From Ptiloglossa arizonensis (taxonomy: Eukaryota > Arthropoda > Insecta > Hymenoptera > Colletidae), in contig NW_027478980.1 in NCBI RefSeq assembly GCF_051014685.1, positions 62,001-126,000 of the forward strand: a stretch of DNA of 64,000 nucleotides. The letters are read 5' to 3'. The notes under the pieces were generated by a model. The model was given only the letters and a program-made list of their open reading frames with translations, was not told the DNA's origin and ran no database searches. The translations under genes were made by a program, and so were the position numbers. Positions 61,141-64,000 of the stretch are shown here, one piece after another (position 1 is the stretch's first letter; every line of letters starts with the position of its first letter).

Positions 61141-63974
61141 TCATAATTCTGCTGCTCCAAATGCTTAACCAGTATGGGCTAGGGAAAAAATACACATACC
61201 GTTGTAATCGGGCGAGTATCTACTTTCACATGCAATAAGAATTTTTGGGTTAGGTCAATACGTTCGCGAGATATGGGAGTTTGAAGCCAAGAAATGGTTG
61301 AGAATGCAAAAAATTTTTCGCAATTCTGCTGCTTCAAACGCTTAACCAGAATGGCCTAGGGAAAAAATACACATACCGTTGTAATCGGGCGAGTTTCTAC
61401 TTTCAAAGGCAATAGGAATTTTTGGGTTAGGTCAATCCGTTCGCGAGATATGAGAGTTTGAAGCTAAGATATGGTTGAGGAGACAACAAATTTTTCGCAA
61501 ATATGCTGCTCCAAACGCTTAACCAGAATGGCCTAGGGAAAAAATACGCGTACCGTTGTAATCGGGCGAGTTTCTACTTTCAGTTACAATAGGAATTTTT
61601 GGGTTAGGTCAATCCGTTCGCGAGATATGGGACTTTGAAGCTAAGAAATGGTTGACAAGACAACAAATTTTTCGCACTTCTGCTGCTCCATTCGCTTAAC
61701 CCGAATGGCCTAGGGGAAAAATACACGGACCGCTGTAATCGGGCGAGTTTCTACTTTCAGATGCAGCAGGAATTTTTGGGTTAGGTCAATCCGTTCGCTA
61801 GGTATGGGAGTTTGAAGCCAAGTAATGGTAGAGAAGGCAAAAAAATTTTCGCAATTCTGCTGCTCCAAACGCTTAACCAGAATGGCCTAGGGAAAAAATA
61901 CACATACCGTTGTGATCGGGCGAGTTTCTATTTTCAGATGCAATAGGAATTTTTGGGTTGGGTCAATCCGTTCGCGAGATATGGGAGTTTGAAGACAAGA
62001 AATGGTTGAGAAGGCAAAAAATTTTTCGCAATTCTGCTGCTCCAAACGCTTAACCAGAATGGCCTAGGGAAAAAATACGCATACCGTTGTAATCGGGCGA
62101 GTTTCTACTTTCAGTTACAATAGGAATTTTTGGGTTAGGTCAATCCGTTCGCGAGATATGGGACTTTGAAGCTAAGAAATGGTTGACAAGACAACAAATT
62201 TTTCGCACTTCTGCTGCTCCATTCGCTTAACCCGAATGGCCTAGGGGAAAAATACACGAACCGTTGTAATCGGGCGAGTTTCTACTTTCAGACGCAACAG
62301 GAATTTTTGGGTTAGGTCAATCCGTTCGCTAGGTATGGGAGTTTGAAGCCAAGAAATGGTAGAGAAGGCAAAAAATTTTTCGCAATTTTGCTGCTCCAAA
62401 CGCTTAACCAGAATGGCCTAGGGAAAAAATACACATACCGTTGTGATCGGGCGAGATTCTACTATCAGATGCAATAGGAATTTTTGGGTTGGGTCAATCC
62501 GTTCGCGAGATATGGGAGTTTGAAGACAAGAAATGGTTGAGAAGGCAAAAAATTTTTCGCAATTCTGCTGCTCCAAACGCTTAACCAGAATGGCCTAGGA
62601 AAAAAATACGCATACCGTTGTAATCGGGCGAGTTTCTACTTTCAGTTACAATAGGAATTTTTGGGTTAGGTCAATCCGTTCGCGAGATATGGGACTTTGA
62701 AGCTAAGAAATGGTTGACAAGACAACAAATTTTTCGCACTTCTGCTGCTCCAATCGCTTAACCACAATGGCCTAGGGGAAAAATACACGTACCGTTGTAA
62801 TCGGGCGAGTTTCTACATTCAGACGAAACAGGAATTTTTGGGTTAGGTCAATCCGTTCGCTTGATATGGGAGTTTGAAGCCAAGAAATGGTTGAGAAGAC
62901 AACAAATTTTTCGCACTTCTGCTGCTCCAAACGCTTAACCAGAATGGCCTAGGGAAAAAATACACATACCGTTGTAATCGGGCGAGTTTCTACTTTCAGA
63001 CGCAACAGGAATTTTTGGGTTAGGTCAATCCGTTCGCGAGATATGGGAGTTTGAATCCAAGAAATGGTTGAGAAGACAACAAATTTTTCGCACTTCTGCT
63101 GCTCCAAACGCTTAACCAGAATGGGCTAGGGAGAAAATACACATACCGTTGTAATCGGGCGAGTTTCTGCTTTCAGATGCAATAAGAATTTTTGGGTTAG
63201 GTCAATCCGTTCGCGAGATATGGGAGTTTGAAGCCAAGAAATGGTTGAGAAAGCAAAAATTTTTTCGCAATTCTGCTGCTCCAACGGCTAAACCAGAATG
63301 GCCTAATGAAAAAATACACGTACCGTTGTAATTGGGCGAGATTCTACTTTCAAATGCACAAGGAATTTCTGGGTTCGGTCAATCCGTTCGCGAGATATGG
63401 GACTTTGAATCTAAGAAATGGTTGACAAGACAACAAATTTTTCGCACTTCTGCTGCTCCAATCGCTTAACCAGAATGGCCTACGGGGAAAAATACACGTA
63501 CCGTTGTAATCGGGCGAGTTTCTACTTTCAGATGCAACAGGAATTTTTGGGTTAGGTCAATCCGTTCGCGAGAAATGGGAGTTTGAAGCCAAGAAATGGT
63601 AGAAAAGGCAAACAATTTTTCACAATTCTGCTGCTCCAAACGCTTAACCAGAATGGCCTAGGGAAAAAATACACATACCGTTGTGATCGGGCGAGTTTCT
63701 ACTTTCAGATGCAATAGGAATTTTTGGGTTGGGTCAATCCGTTCGCGAGATATGGGAGTTTGAAGACAAGAAATGGTTGAGAAGGCAAAAAATTTTTCGC
63801 AATTCTGCTGCTCCAAACGCTTAACCAGAATTGCCTAGGGAAAAAATACACGTACCGTTGTAATCGGGCGAGTTTCTACTTTCCAGATGCAATAGGAATT
63901 TTTGGGTTAGGTCAATCCTTTCGCTAGGTATGGGAGTTTGAAGCCAAGAAATGGTAGAGAAGGCAAAAAATTTT
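61141..63974 (+). repeat. 16-monomer HOR unit 3 (2834 bp)
   Basis: This is the TTTCATAATTC marker interval of 2834 bp, 16 x 177 + 2. The unit follows the 13-mer order but passes twice through the ACTTTGAAGCTAAG / CATTCGCTTAACCCG / GCTAGGTATGG / GTGATC series. The first pass (61620-61990) has CACGGACCG and GATGCAGCAGG, as in unit 2. The second pass (62150-62510) has CACGAACCG, as in unit 1. A one-base insertion, CTTTCCAGATGC, lies near 63880. Confidence 0.83.
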
Positions 63975-64000
63975 TCATAATTCTGCTGCTCCAAATGCTT
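63975..64000 (+). repeat. Start of a fourth 13-mer-family unit, cut by the window edge
   Basis: The last 26 bases are the TTTCATAATTC / CCAAATGCTT marker that opens each 13-mer-family unit, so the array continues to the right. Confidence 0.85.

Larger units (their letters stand above)
1..64000 (+). repeat. 177-bp satellite DNA array filling the window
   Basis: The array consists of about 361 head-to-tail monomers of 177 bp in one orientation, with no unique DNA between them. The period is direct: AGAAGACAAC starts at 1 and again at 178, and distances between rare variants are multiples of 177 give or take a few bases. Landmarks by phase are GAGAAGACAAC 1-11, AAATTTTTCGCA from 12, CTGCTGCTCC to 36, AAACGCTTAACC 37-48, AGAATGGCCTAGGG 49-62, AAAAAATACAC from 63, CCGTTGTAATCGGGCGAG 77-94, TTTCTACTTTCA from 95, AATTTTTGGGTTAGGTC 118-134, AATCCGTTCGCGAGATATG from 135 and AAGAAATGGTT 167-177. 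Neighbouring monomers differ at many positions, while monomers many units apart can be identical, which is higher-order repeat organisation. Centromeric or pericentromeric satellite is the likely identity by analogy; a subtelomeric or other heterochromatic block is possible. The family is not one I recognise. Confidence 0.97.

Noticed and set aside
1..64000. CRISPR array
   Set aside because: The repeat is 177 bp with no short constant repeat and unique spacer pattern; whole monomers are homologous.

Overview
The whole 64 kb window is one uninterrupted, head-to-tail tandem satellite array. I found no gene, RNA gene, transposon, CRISPR array or unique sequence in it. The repeat unit is 177 bp, so about 361 monomers are present, all in the same orientation on the + strand. 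A consensus read by eye has about 42% GC (75 of 177 bases). The window begins at phase 2 of a monomer, where phase 1 is the first G of GAGAAGACAAC. It ends inside another monomer, so the array continues beyond both edges.

A nucleosome-sized monomer, long homogenised arrays and multi-monomer higher-order repeats (HORs) are typical of eukaryotic centromeric or pericentromeric satellites. I do not recognise the family. It did not match what I remember of the Arabidopsis 178-bp, Brassica CentBr or primate alpha satellites. A plant is plausible, but the sequence does not prove it. Each monomer carries a 17-bp motif resembling the CENP-B box, with 7 of 9 essential positions matching and 8 of 9 in two monomers.

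Layout: (a) Super-block 1, about 1-17.5 kb, has a lead-in (1-2160), a short stretch of a 20-monomer HOR family (2.16-6.25 kb), a transition (6.25-8.7 kb), two 11-monomer units (8.7-12.6 kb), a bridge, and a pair of 9-monomer units (13.8-17.0 kb). (b) 17.5-31.0 kb is a patchwork of 5- to 13-monomer units. It includes a near-identical 7-monomer tandem duplication (23.7-26.2 kb) and 8- and 6-monomer units (27.5-30.0 kb). (c) Super-block 2, about 31.0-55.1 kb, repeats super-block 1 in the same order, but its 20-mer HOR section is about three times longer (32.8-45.6 kb, units of 10, 19, 20 and 15 monomers plus a decayed one). (d) 55.1-64 kb is built of 13-, 13- and 16-monomer units.

The window records several layers of satellite evolution: monomer divergence, HOR formation, duplication of a whole super-block, and later local expansions and deletions through unequal exchange. 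Several hybrid monomers mark the exchange points to within 16-39 bp. Open reading frames of up to 146 codons exist only because 177 is divisible by 3 and are not genes. All comparisons were made by eye, and large-scale copy numbers depend on correct assembly of a highly repetitive region.
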